From contig ML986584.1 of assembly GCA_010094045.1 (NCBI GenBank), positions 372,001 to 436,000 on the forward strand: a stretch of 64,000 bases of DNA, in the 5' to 3' direction. This document shows, piece after piece, positions 21,084-32,900 of this stretch (positions are counted from its first letter, which is position 1; each line of letters starts with the position of its first letter). The notes under the pieces were generated by a model. The model did no database searches. It saw nothing but the letters and a program-made list of their open reading frames with translations, and was not told where the DNA came from. This DNA comes from Lojkania enalia (Eukaryota; Ascomycota; Dothideomycetes; Pleosporales). The position numbers and the translations under genes were made by a program.

Positions 21084-23136
21084 ATGGAGGCCGAGGCTTG
21101 GTTGGACGGGCAGTATAAGCAGGCTTCGTTGCCGAAGCTGAGGATGAAAGAGGAGATATCGAGAAGAGATTCGATAACTTCCTCGAGGACAGGAGATTCG
21201 GGCTATATTAGCGACCCGGATATCTCGCTCTCGCCGCTAGAATTTGTCGGGCGGGACAAAGGTATGCAGGCGATAATCCAACGTGGTAGGAGTTAGCTTC
21301 TAATGTGGACATAGTATTTGATATCCCGCAGGGTCCGATTTCATATTCATCCATTCCCGCGACATTCGAGCCATCTCAAGCAATTGAAGGGGAATTGCGG
21401 TTGTGCGCTAAGGTTAGCACTGCCTCACAAGTAGCGCATCACTCAAAACTTTTGAAGAAGTTTAGAGATTATGAAAAGGCTCTCTTTCCGAGATCTCAGA
21501 TAACCAGCAATCCCGGCTTGGGCCCTTCCGTTGATACGGCGCAAAAGGCGAATTGGTGAGTTGTGACCGCTAAGCGGGTTTTGGTGTCTCACAATCCATT
21601 AGCACGAGGGCATTCAAATGCCCGGTCAGCAAGGGGAATCGTAATGAAGGGAAGAACGGAGCTGGTCTCTCTCGCAAAGAAGACGTAGAACTGTGGATCG
21701 ATGAGTCTATGCCAGCGAACAATCGGCCAAAAGAACGCGTATCATCAATCGTCTCGCTATCCTCTACCGGTAGCTGCAGCAACTACACCAATACAGACGA
21801 TAGCGACATGGAGGACTACCCCGAGCCTGTCTCCAGCCTGACATCTCGAGCCACGATCAAGACTATCGAACTTATTATGCGCCAGATTGAGGTAAACCTT
21901 AGATATGCCGCATACATGCAATGCGCTGGCGGCCAGTCTTCTAGACACCAAAGTAACGCTAGCGAGTCTTATTGGCCTAGCCGTGGGAATAGTCAATCAT
22001 CAGGTGGAAAACGCAAGTTGAGAACCGAGGAAGAGGATCCATCTGAGTATCCAGAGGACGATGGATCTAACAAGCGACGCCGGGTGTCCATAACGGCTAC
22101 AGAAGAGTCTGATGCGGGCCCCAGGTTTGCATGTCCATTCTTTAAGCACGACTCAAATCGTTATCGTAATCGTCGGACATGCCCAGGGCCTGGCTGGCCG
22201 ACTGTACATCGTATGAAGTATGCTCTTACACCCTCCGACGGCATTCTATGTTTCTGAATTTGACCAGGGAGCATTTGTACCGATCACACGCACAGCCTAT
22301 ATTTTGTCCAAGATGCTATTCAATGTTCGACTCAGATGGGGACCTCTCTAACCATCTCCGGCACCATCCATGTGAGATCTCAGCGCCGCAACCAATTGAT
22401 GGCATCGACAGGGAAACACTTAAGTTGCTACGAAAGCGCTCTCCAGCATTACGTCTCGAGGAGGACAAATGGAGAGATACATATAAACTATTGTTTCCTG
22501 ATGTTCCAGAAACTGATATCCCCTCCCCTTGTAAGTAACGCTACAATTATCATAATATTCGATCCTAAGCTGGCAATAGACTATGAGACGGACTCTCCAA
22601 CTGAAGAATCTCGCCGTTTCCGCCGCGAGCTACTTGCTCGGATCCAACATGAGCTTTTCACTACTGCAGAACAGGCATCTGGGCCTGTAGAGCAGAACAT
22701 GCTGAGACAAGTCGCTGGTATAATCCAACGCTGCGAAAACGAATTACTTGACGAGTTTTATCAGACAACATTACGTATGCAGCAACAGGCGTCTATCTCG
22801 ACTCCAAATCCTGCGCCAAACTTCCCTCCTCCCAGTCGCCTCTCCTCCACTCGTCATTCTTCACAGACCAACATCGCCCCTCTCTCGTCTAAAACCCCAC
22901 TTAATGCATCCGGTAGACCAGAACACTCCATACCGCTACCCGGGCATTCGCCAGTTACTATGCCCTCGTATTTCTCCGACCCACCAGCGCAACCTCTTGA
23001 GGAATTTGGTTGGGAAGAGTTGCAAGCCCCGAGTAGTGATTGGATTGATTGGAACGCTGTATTTCCTCCTACACCGGGCATGCAGATAGAACGGAGTGAG
23101 CCAGCACCATTGCTAAGTACACCTGTGTGGAGTTAG
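21084..23136 (+). CDS. Fungal C2H2-type zinc-finger protein
   Basis: Five exons: 21084-21261, 21315-21555, 21603-22217, 22268-22530 and 22580-23136, giving 617 aa; introns are 47-53 nt. Splicing reconstructs the block FACPFFKHDSNRYRNRRTCPGPGW, then TVHRMKEHLYRSHAQPIFCPRC, then a second finger-like unit ending SNHLRHH and the downstream EEDKWRDTYKLLFPD. This block (about residues 315-410) is shared by a large ascomycete-specific family of unknown function with degenerate C2H2 fingers. A basic stretch KRRR just before the fingers could be a nuclear signal. The flanks are disordered. A regulatory role is plausible but not shown. It is convergent with the small secreted protein, 273 bp apart. Confidence 0.85.
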
Positions 23137-23409
23137 ATGATAGTATCCGTACGAAATTCAGTAATGGTATGATCTTTCTTTACGATTAGGCGCATTTTGG
23201 TTCCAGAGGCCGTAGGCTTAGGTGACCACTCAACCTAGCGATAAAGGCAGGCCTTTTCTTCAAGATGATCCGCACACACGAACCAAACAATTACTGCATT
23301 CCTAAATAGACCAATATCTCTACGAAATCCATCCTATGAAGCGTACTACTAGTCCTCCGTCCGCTCAATCTACATTTCCGTTCTCCAGATAATCCAACCC
23401 TTCTTCATA

Positions 23410-23774
23410 TTATTCCTCGTCCTCATCGTCAATCTCCCTAACTTCAATACTTCCAAACGTGACATCATAACAACCATTAGGCCACGTCTGATTGATCTGA
23501 ATCGAGCTACCTTTGCAATCTGTCCCCGACCACGTCGTCATCGACACGACGCTATCCACTACAAATGCTTGGCCGCCAATAGGATGGCATGCAACAGCCT
23601 CGGACTGAACAGCGGCATCGCAGGCGCATAGATGGCCGCGGTCGCGTGACGCACAGCTACATATTCATATGGTGAGAATGACGGGAGAGAAGGGGTGAGA
23701 GGGAGGATTACATACATTTTGTACGCGAGGCTAGGACGTGCTAGGGCGATAAGGGGAAGGAGCACAAGTCTCAT
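23410..23774 (-). CDS. Small cysteine-rich secreted protein (101 aa), candidate effector-like
   Basis: Two minus-strand exons, 23774-23716 and 23656-23410, with a 59-nt intron (GTATGT...TGTAG), total 101 aa. No unspliced frame covers it. Residues 1-17 (MRLVLLPLIALARPSLA) form a signal peptide. The mature part has six cysteines, a central YKICASRDRGHLCACD segment, TDCKGSSIQINQTWPNGCYD, and an acidic end DDEDEE. Six cysteines suggest three disulfides. There is no GPI tail or transmembrane segment. I do not recognise a family; size, secretion signal and cysteine content are those of fungal small secreted proteins, which include host-interaction proteins, but a role is not shown. The model rests on frame closure (306 nt) and good splice signals. 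Confidence 0.7.
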
Positions 23775-24949
23775 CTTGTTCGCAGATTGTGTTGATGATT
23801 TGGGATTGTTGAGACTTGAGATATATTGAAGGAGGGTGTGATATGGATATAATTGCGGAGGTGATGGTGCGGATGGAATTACTAGGAGGAGTAATGAAAT
23901 CCTGTATAGCCTAGTAACTGGGGCTTTGGAGAAAAGGGTTGGTGCGGCATACTTTTGCAATATACGATGTAGTGATGGATACACTCGCAGTCTAGCGGTT
24001 CCTTGCAATATGACGAGGTTAGATTAGTACTGTATTTGTGGAAACATCGGAGCCGGTAACAGGCCGTTACACCATGATCGATCGGCATACAAAATATTGC
24101 GGACCTCTGTGTAAAGCATATCCATGGAGCCGGGAGTCCTTGTGAATGGTCTACCACACGTTGAGCAGTAGCTGCCACCTTAGCAGGTAATGATAGCATA
24201 AAATCCTGCAGGGTAGTATGGCATATATGCTCCAGACAACTGCTAGCTCAGTATGGACTACATCGAGGGTGTTTGCTACAGACGAGATGGGCGTGTCGGA
24301 CAGTGTTCGGAAATTCACAGAGGACATGGGTGGCATGAAGCGTGTGCAAGTGGTTGATGTCAGGTTGCTGGCCTTGGAAATAGCCCAGCGACTGCCTGGG
24401 CAGGAACTTGGAAGAGGATTCCGGTGCGCTAGTCTATTATAGGCTTAGATGATCATAGTCTCGGTTAGAGTTCCAAAATGGGAAGTAGGAGTACAAGCCT
24501 CGGAACGCCTTGCAGATTGGAAGCACAGAAACACTACAGGCGAGCCGCTGGAGATACATCAACCATCGACAACTCGCAATCCAGAAAGCCTCAGCACCTC
24601 GCATACCTCTCGCCTGGCCATGCCCACACGTGTGCGAGAGGTTTTGGGACACGCCCGGACACTGACAAAGCACGCCAAGCCTGCCGCTGGGTTGGGATCG
24701 GCGCCAAAGTAGTTTCCCCACACCACCCGCCACGGCCTTCCTTATTGCCGGGGCTAAAACAACCTATTTCACTACCTTGACCAGCTCTTTATAACTACTA
24801 TCTCTTCCCGCCCTTTCTTTGCCTTTGTAAATCCCCCCCCCTTCGTGCTGTCGTAGCCTCTTTCCGCCACGAATGGCGACCGCAGATACCGCTCACTAGT
24901 CAGCTGCACCCCCACCCCCACCACTATCACTATCCATCCTCGATCCACC
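23775..24949. other. Intergenic, divergent promoter region
   Basis: 1.2 kb between the small secreted protein (-) and the Bor1-like gene (+). It contains the perfect palindrome CACACGTGTG at 24625-24634, an E-box-like core CACGTG, and a C-rich run near 24830-24840. Short frames at 24449-24780 lack family resemblance. Confidence 0.45.
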
Positions 24950-27152
24950 ATGGCATTGCGCTCTCCAAATAGACAAGAAAAGTCGCGGCAGTCGCGCGGT
25001 CTATTCTCGTCTGAGTCCCCCAACAGCCCGAATGAAGAGGGCCTCAGCCGCGAGCACACGCGTCGATCAGCACGCTCGACCGGCTCAAAGCACAATGCCT
25101 GGTGGAGGACGACGCTATTCAGCGGCATGATCAACGATGTACGACGGAGAGCGCCATACTTTTGGAGTGACTGGAAGGATGCGTGGGACTACAGGGTCGT
25201 CCCCGCGACCGTATACATGTATTTTGCCAAGTGCGTCAATACCAACGGTTATAGAACATGTCTGGCCCCTCACTGTGACCCCTCATTGAGCGAGACGATG
25301 CATATAAGGCTTTCCTACCCTCACTATTGTTGGCTTACGGGGCTTTCCTCACGGACGCTTGACCTTGCCAACTAATATGCCCATAGTATCTTACCGGCCC
25401 TTGCCTTCTCGCTCGACATGTTTGCGAACACGGATGAGAGCTTCGGCGTCAACGAAGTGCTTTTAGCTTCAGTCCTTGCTGCCGTGGTATTTTCAGTGTG
25501 TGCTGCCCAGCCTCTCGTCATCGTCGGCGTTACGGGTCAGTTCGATGCATAGCCATCTCTCGGAAAAATGAGACTGACTTTTCAAGGCCCCATCACCGTT
25601 TTCAACTACACCGTTTATGACATTATAGCACCCCGCGGCACAAATTACTTTGCCTTCATGTGCTGGATCGGGTTGTGAGTTGTACTACCTACGTACTATC
25701 CTGTTTACTAACAGCGTCCTCAGGTGGTCCCTCGTTATGCACTGGATACTCGCCATAACCAATGCATGCAACAGCCTAAAATACGTAACACGCTTCTCGT
25801 GTGACATATTCGGATTCTATGTTGCGTTCATCTACCTACAAAAGGGCATTCAGGTCCTCACTCGACAATGGGAGGCCGGCGACACATCGGCGTATCTCTC
25901 AATCGCTATTGCCTTAATGGTCACAATAGTCGCATATCTGTGTGGTGTGATAGGTCATTCATCCCTCTTCCAACGACATATCAGGAAGTTCATTGAGGAT
26001 TATGGAACTCCATTGACGGTCATCTTTTTTACCGGCTTCGTCCATATCGGGAAAATGAAGGATATTGAACTCCTCAAGCTCCCTACTTCTCGCGCATTCT
26101 TTCCCACTACGGATAGGGGCTGGTTCATCCACTTTTGGGATATCAGCGTGGGAGATGTCTTCCTTGCAATCCCGTTTGCTCTCCTTCTCACCATTTTATT
26201 CTACTTTGATCATAATGTCTCATCCTTAATTGCTCAAGGCACGGAATTTCCGCTAAGAAAGCCTGCTGGTTTCCACTGGGATATCTTTCTCCTAGGGCTC
26301 ACCACAGGTGTCGCAGGTCTTCTCGGCATCCCATTTCCGAATGGACTCATTCCTCAAGCTCCCTTCCACACTACCTCACTCTGTGTCACCCGAACAGTCT
26401 CCGACTCCGACGACGAAACGAATAAAGGCCACACACGAAAAATAGTCGATCACGTCGTCGAACAACGTGTTTCAAACCTAGCCCAAGGTCTCCTTACCCT
26501 TGGAACAATGACTGGCCCCCTCTTAATTGTTCTGCATCTCATCCCCCAAGCCGTACTGGCAGGTCTATTCTTTGTCATGGGCATCCAAGCTCTCGAAGCC
26601 AACGGCATAACCCTTAAGATCCTATTCCTAGCCAAGGACCGACATCTTACTCCACGCTCAGATCCGCTAGCCCGCATCGACCGTCAACTCGCGATTTGGA
26701 TATTCGTAGCCTTAGAACTGGTCGGATTTGGCGCGACGTTTGCAATTACGCAGACCATTGCCGCCATCGGCTTCCCCGTTTTCATTCTCCTATATATCCC
26801 GCTCAGGACGTGGGGGCTACCGAGATGGTTCACACCGCAGGAGCTTTCGATTCTCGATGCTCCAACTGCGAGTCCGTTTACCATGGAGAGCGTAGGTGGG
26901 AACCATGGCGAGATCATCGAGGCGGATACAACGGGGCAAGGCACGCCTTTGCCGGAATTCAGTGACCAGGATATTATTGATGAGAGCGATGGTGCGGAGC
27001 GGGGCGAGGCAGGTAGTACTAAGAGTGGGAAGGATGGTGGATTTTGGGAAAGTAGGGAGGCCCTTGGGGCGGCGGGGGTGGGGGCAAGCAGGAGGAGGAG
27101 TAGTTTTAGAACTCCAGAGCAGATTGAGCTGGATAATTTGACAAAGGCATAG
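24950..27152 (+). CDS. Bor1-like anion (borate/bicarbonate) transporter, SLC4 family
   Basis: Four exons: 24950-25230, 25387-25535, 25587-25674 and 25724-27152, total 648 aa; introns are 156, 51 and 49 nt. Splicing gives the contiguous TM region YFANILPALAFSLDMF, then QPLVIVGVTGPITVFNYTVYD, then CWIGLWSLVMHWILAITNAC, characteristic of the HCO3-/borate transporter family. Later blocks PFPNGLIPQAPFHT and GLFFVMGIQALEANGI are also family-typical. Yeast Bor1 exports borate at the plasma membrane. There are about 10-12 transmembrane segments, an N-terminal Ser/Arg-rich cytosolic segment of about 60 residues and a cytosolic acidic tail from about residue 560. Borate is the likeliest substrate by homology; bicarbonate cannot be excluded. 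Confidence 0.92.
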
Positions 27153-27493
27153 TAGTAATAGGGTGTATAGAGATATGCGGGGATACGGGTAGGATGGTGT
27201 AATAGGTGGGATTTGGGAAGAGTGGAGGGACAAGGTATGTGCAAGTTGTGTTTTCTTGCGGATATCGAAAAGGGATACCGCCTAGTAATCGTAATACAAA
27301 AGTCCTTTTTAGGGGGTTCTTTAAAATTAATTATTTCATGTTGATGTTGGAGCATTTTCGTTTAGTAGGCTTTTGCTTCGAAAAGTTGGCATGCCCACAC
27401 ATTTTTTACGGTGAATGTTAGAAAACAATTTGCAGCGTGTTCCGAACAATGGCGAGGGTGTTGGAGCAGATAGAGAGGACGAAAAGCTAGTCT

Positions 27494-27520
27494 GGGCGCT
27501 AGTTCGTAGTCACAAACATC
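27494..27520. repeat. Imperfect 27-bp repeat, copy 1
   Basis: Matches 24 of 27 positions with 28232-28258 in the same orientation (shared core GGGCGCTAGTTC). Weaker colinear similarity reappears downstream of each copy (near 27696 and 28371). The differences are transversions, so they are not the C-to-T pattern of RIP. It may be an old duplicated fragment or chance. Confidence 0.3.
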
Positions 27521-28231
27521 CATGGTTCGATAGGGAACTCAACGAGATAGGGATAGGAAATAGGCCATCAGCTTCTGGGTTGGCTTTATATCGAGTGATA
27601 AACTCGCTAGACTAATAAGTATTAATTTGATGGAAAGGACTATAATTCGTAGGCCAGATTCACAATGGTAAGAGTTCGAAAAGGATATCGATGAGAAGGT
27701 TAGAATTCGAATTAGTATGTCTGCACGAAGGGCGTATCGGATTTAGAGAGTTGCTCGTATACTATTCTTTGTAGCTTTGGGGTGAATATATGTCTTAACT
27801 GACATGCATCGCTCATTCACACTGTCAAAATGGAGCAAAATACATATATAATATTCATGTGTTTTCCAATTTATAGAAGTGTACAACGCGGCCCCCTATT
27901 TAGTGTCTCTTAGTGTCATAACACGAAAATCTATGCTTTTCTAGGCGAAGAGCATTCGGTACATTTGTATCTTACCTCGATCAAGAGGCCATTTTCACTA
28001 GGGCCTATTGAAATCCAGAGAACCGTACTGATCTGGTAGTCATTATTTGTTATGAAAGGCCACTTTATTCTTAAACAGAGTCCGCAGCTATGCTTTGATG
28101 GCCTTGTTTCCTATCCATTTCATAGAATAGAGGGACGAGGAGTCTCATCGAACCCGAGGTCGCGGGTTTTCTCTACCCAATCAAGTTTGAGTCGGTCGAG
28201 AGATTTAGGTCAATAAATCATTTTGAAGGCA

Positions 28232-28258
28232 GGGCGCTAGTTCCTAGTCTCAAAGATC
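28232..28258. repeat. Imperfect 27-bp repeat, copy 2
   Basis: Partner of 27494-27520; same orientation, three mismatches. No terminal repeats or coding sequence of a transposon accompany it. Confidence 0.3.
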
Positions 28259-28699
28259 ACGAGCTCGACAGCCCTCATGATAAGCGAACGCAAGTGCTGA
28301 AGATGCCGTTGCAGGAATTCCCACAATGTGTCCCCTAGCATAGAATGACGCAGATGGAAATTAGTAAGATAAAGGTTGGAATATTATGTTTGCAAAAAAG
28401 CCTCCCAAAATGAGCCACTTTAGCGACAGAGACGCCAGCCTGTTGTTGGATAGAACGTTGAAAACCCGCCATTCGACGTTTGCGCGCTCGTAGCAATCGG
28501 GATAATAGGCTTCTAGACGTTTAAATGATGACAAAGAGGAGGATCAACATTCCTTGCTGCTACAAACAATGGTCGGTAGGAGCTAGCTTATGGCTCAAGG
28601 ATAAATGACCCACCGGAGTGGACACATAATTGGTTCATGTAAGGTTATATAAGGAACAATTCCTATTAAAGGCTAGCCTTGATCCTCCATAGATATCAA

Positions 28700-29202
28700 T
28701 CAACAAAGCTCTCCTCCTCTGTCTGATATCCTACAGTTAAGAATGAGATTTAGTTCTAGGCCATCTTTCCCAAGGACTAATATATTTCTAGATACTGCCT
28801 CAAATCCATAGTTAGGTTCATAGACGCCGCTCGATGCGTGGTTCTCGCGAAGGCTGGGATCACCTAGCTTAGTGCTATTTTCGCCATATATTGAACAGTC
28901 ATAGTTTCTAGTATGGGTAATGCAATTTGCGACTTAATGAGGGACTAGCGAACATAAGAATATAGGCATACCTAGCGGTCTTAGTCGACGAGCCTATCCT
29001 TAGGATCATTATCGGGCCCTTCCGTTGCTTGTTGCCGAATAAATTGTGCGTTTAGGTGCTCATGACTAACACTCGTGTTATCCAAGACGTATATAGTAAT
29101 GTCTTTAACGAGCTCGGCTACGCCGCTGTATATTGAAATTGCTTCCAAACGCTTGAGCCCCTGGGGAGTGCAATCTACTTTGCGAAACAGTACAATATCA
29201 AT
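28700..29202 (-). pseudogene. Broken F-box-like protein relic
   Basis: On the minus strand two protein-like open segments follow each other in different frames: 29202-28981 (73 codons) and 28933-28700 (77 codons), with stops before, between and after. The first includes VLFRKVDCTPQGLKRLEAI and SGVAELVKDITIYVL. This recalls the region just after the F-box in many fungal F-box proteins (LFRKV... LKRL..IS... VKxITI). No start codon or intact F-box is visible. The assignment is by pattern memory only and weak; the frameshift and stops are seen directly. Confidence 0.3.
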
Positions 29203-29908
29203 TCAGAGAGTTTCTGAGAGGTTATATGGCCAGTACTGGGTTCCAGAAGACAATGTGGAGAGATTATTACGAGGGCCATTCAACCTTTATACCCTCTGTT
29301 CTAGAGTATTGAATATTGCACTATAGATGATAGCTATGCCATATTATAATAGTCTATTGACCGTAGTGATCGGAGATGGGTTGCTAATGTAAGAATCTCG
29401 AGGCAATTCGCAACGCTCCATCTTTACAATTTGGAATTGACATGCGTATAGGGTAGTGGGTTCGATTGACAAGGACCAAATTTCAAAGCCAAGGCGAAGG
29501 TGGCCAAATTGATGGAAGGATGATCATGAACTGTGAGATAATAAGTCAAGTATAATGTGATGTCCGAATTGAATGAATTTGTCGATTAATATATGTTTTC
29601 TGTGCCTTAAAAATGGATTGGAATACGCTACATAACGATCCTGAGACATTTTTCAAGTTTCGGATTCAAGAAGGGTACACAGGTTCCGGCATCACTTAGC
29701 TTCCAGAGTGACATAGGAATTCAATAGTGAGCGAATCTGACAAATATCAAAGACGTGCTATAATACAAGTATGGCAGTATTACGTTTTAAGTATTCCAAT
29801 TTCACGGTTGACGTGGAAGAAATTGTAAAGATCATGGATCATGTAGTGAGGGATGTAGAACAACTAATTTTTCGTCTGTCAAGTTGAGGTCGTCTCTTGA
29901 GTCTACAA
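29203..29908. other. Intergenic, no gene supported
   Basis: About 700 bp of A+T-rich sequence downstream of the TRS120 stop codon; nothing recognised. Confidence 0.5.
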
Positions 29909-32900
29909 TTATCTGAAATTACTCCTCTTCGCTACAATTGTGCACGGCTCCTTCGCATGCCACGTTCGTAATCTAGGCTCACCAAGTATGTCGGCCTCTA
30001 GAGCGGCAGTACCGCTCCTTGGCCTTTGTCCTTGCTTTTCATGACCTGAATATGGTAATTCTATCTCTTCTACAGTGGTTCCGATTTCGAAGATTCCGCT
30101 GCAGAGTGCTACAATCCCTAGCTCAGATTCGGCAGCATGACCAGGCTGAACTACGGGGAGTTTGCGCTGCAGAACGCCGTTCCACGAGAACCGCTTGTCT
30201 AAATCTAGAGCGATGTTGTGCGGTAAGCTAGCGAGATAGGGTTGAATTCTGATCAGCGGAGATATTGGGCTACTACTCCGATTGAATACTTTCGTTTTGA
30301 GCGTGAGAAAGTCATCGACGTGAACCTCGAACTGTGACCGTCCTGTCTGCCTGACATACTCCCGTTCTTCATCTTGATGGTCTGGCACAATGCTCGACTC
30401 GATCACGATATCTTCTAATTTCATAGCTTCAACCATTCGTGGGGAAAGCCTAATTCCACGAAGTTCAATATCGCCGCTGCGGCCATTGCCTTCTTCTTTC
30501 CAAGTACCTCGGACAAGTTTCAGCAATTCAATACGATACCAAAATGCTTCCCTACTCATTCGCTCGGTCTCTGGAGATATCCTACTGGCGCTAACAACGA
30601 ATTGGCGCTGGTTTGCTGGATTGAGCGAAGGAATAGCGGCGTATGGATTCTTGATATAAATCTTAGGTAATATGGCGACTATCCTGCTAACATGTCCTGG
30701 TTGGATTAACTCATTTACTGTATACGATTTACTCCAAGGGTCTTCAGAACTGTCCTCAGTACCTGAGGCCGCTCGGACTTGTATTGAGATTGACAATGGG
30801 TTCGGCCAGGAATTCCTTAGATCCAAAAGAAGCATGCAGAACTCGTCACCATGCCCTAGAGCTTGAGCGTGATGCAGAAACATTTCGATATAGGTATCGT
30901 TCTTGTCGATTAGAATGTGTAATGGTGTTAGTGGCCCTGTTTGCGATTCTATTGAAGCGGTTTGGAGGCAACTTAGTTTGCTAGACCAAGCGATATCTCC
31001 TGACAGGGGAACCATGTCTGGGCGCTGCAACTGGACGCTTGCATTGACTGTAATGGATATTGGTATCGAGACTTGCCGGGTAAAGAAACGGTCTTGAACT
31101 TCTGACCGCCGTTTGCCGAGATTCGCATAGTCGAACTGAATAATTGCATCTGTAAGGCGAGTGCGGCCAACAACCTCAATCCCAAAAGTGACCTTTTCTC
31201 CTGGTTGAATAATGGTTTTCTCATCTTCCTCCTCTCTACACCACCTAAGCGACGGACAATTTGCAAGTTGGAACTCGAGTTCGTGCAGCTCTGTAGATGG
31301 AAGGTCTTTATTTGTGATGGCGGTTTGTATTGCTGATGTTGCGGAATCTTGGAACGAAATATGGATAAAATCGACAGCACTTGTCTGGGAAACGTTCTGT
31401 ACTGTGATTGCAAATCGCTTCTTCTCCCCTTCGAGAACCATGACTGCAGACTGAGGCAGCGATATTTCGGTGATAATTACGACAGGTTGCTCAGGTATAA
31501 CAGTGAAGGTCAGAGATTCGGGCCGAGGGGCGATTAAGGTACTCATTTCAGAAGGAATAACAGAGGAGGGACGGGATATGGGAGCCCCGAGACATGCTTC
31601 GAGTCCTATATTCTTTAGCTTTGCGTCTCGTTCGGCCTTCCATGGTTCGGGAAATATAGGGAAGAAGCGCTCCCGGCAACCCTTGACCTTGACGACGCAC
31701 CCAGTGATATTAAGGGTGCCGGAGGAGAGTGGTACACCAATAACAGGAAATTTTTGTGTCCTGTATGGTCCCAACAGAAAAAACTCCTCCCGGGCGGTAA
31801 ATTCCACTCCATCCCCTGCAATGGTCAGAGCATCAACCTCTAGCTCAAAATCATAGGGGTTCTGAAGAGCTATGACAAACCGATACTCCTCACGAGCAAC
31901 TAGAATAGTTTCACTACTGGTAGAGGTGGGTTGCTTTAACCACGGGTTATGGATAAAGGGTCCTTCGCTCGCCCCAGTGCTTCTCAACTCAGCTGGACGA
32001 TGATGAGTCAATCGCAGTTGAACTGATTCCTCCATTATGGAAAGCCCGCGAACCAGGAAATCATCCCAATATTCTGTCTCTACATGCTGTAATCCAAGCT
32101 TTTGTGCCGCTAAAACCGTACGGGAAATGTTGGCGTATAACCGAGCTTGTTCCTCGCGGGGGAGGGATACAAAGACGTCGGTGCTGTTGGACTTCGGAGC
32201 CGTCCCTGGGCCTGCCACTTTGAGTAACAAGGCCGTGAAATGAAGCACTCCATTGAAATCCGGCAACGCTTCGCAAAAGTTAATACACATTCGTAAAATA
32301 TCTAGCTTCAAGCTCAAGCTTCCAAACGATCTTGACGCCGAGACCCTGAGAATCTCTTCCACAGCGGTCATAGCATTCTTGCTATTCGCGACCTCTTTCT
32401 GTTTATATTCATCAGTGTTTGATGGCGTCGACACAGGTGGCAAGTTTCGTAAATCTGGGATGCCATATATTCGACCAAGCAACCCGAGAAATTCATCGAT
32501 GCCAGACTCAATCTCGCCTTCACCAAGATTCAAGGCCCCAGCACCAGATGCATTCCCGCTGACCATATTGAGAGCAGCGAGGCCTGCGGCGGGGTGAACA
32601 CCCATTTCAGCGGCACCTACTTTGCGCGCCTGTACAAGGCCAGGAATCAGCGATGTAACAAATTCCTTCATTATAATGGCCTTCTTTCTCTGCAATCCTA
32701 GACTAGATAGCACAGCGGCAATACCCGCGAGTACTACCACGCGATCAGTAGGACTCATTCCAGCGGAGTCCTGTTGTGTCGGCAGAGCTCGAAAAAGTAG
32801 AGTAGCAATGTCATTTCTAGTAGGGTTAACGCTAAGTCTTGGGACTGATAATCTTGGCTTTTGCCGAAACGGAGTGTTTTGAACAAGATGTTGAAGTGCA

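Larger units (their letters stand above)
27153..28699. other. Gene-poor region
   Basis: Between the Bor1-like gene and the F-box-like relic, A+T-rich with no intact gene. It includes a weak imperfect repeat pair described separately. A 66-codon frame at 27415-27615 shows no recognisable family. Confidence 0.45.

Noticed and set aside
26684..27355. 223-codon minus-strand frame
   Set aside because: Antisense to the well-supported Bor1-like gene and without family resemblance.
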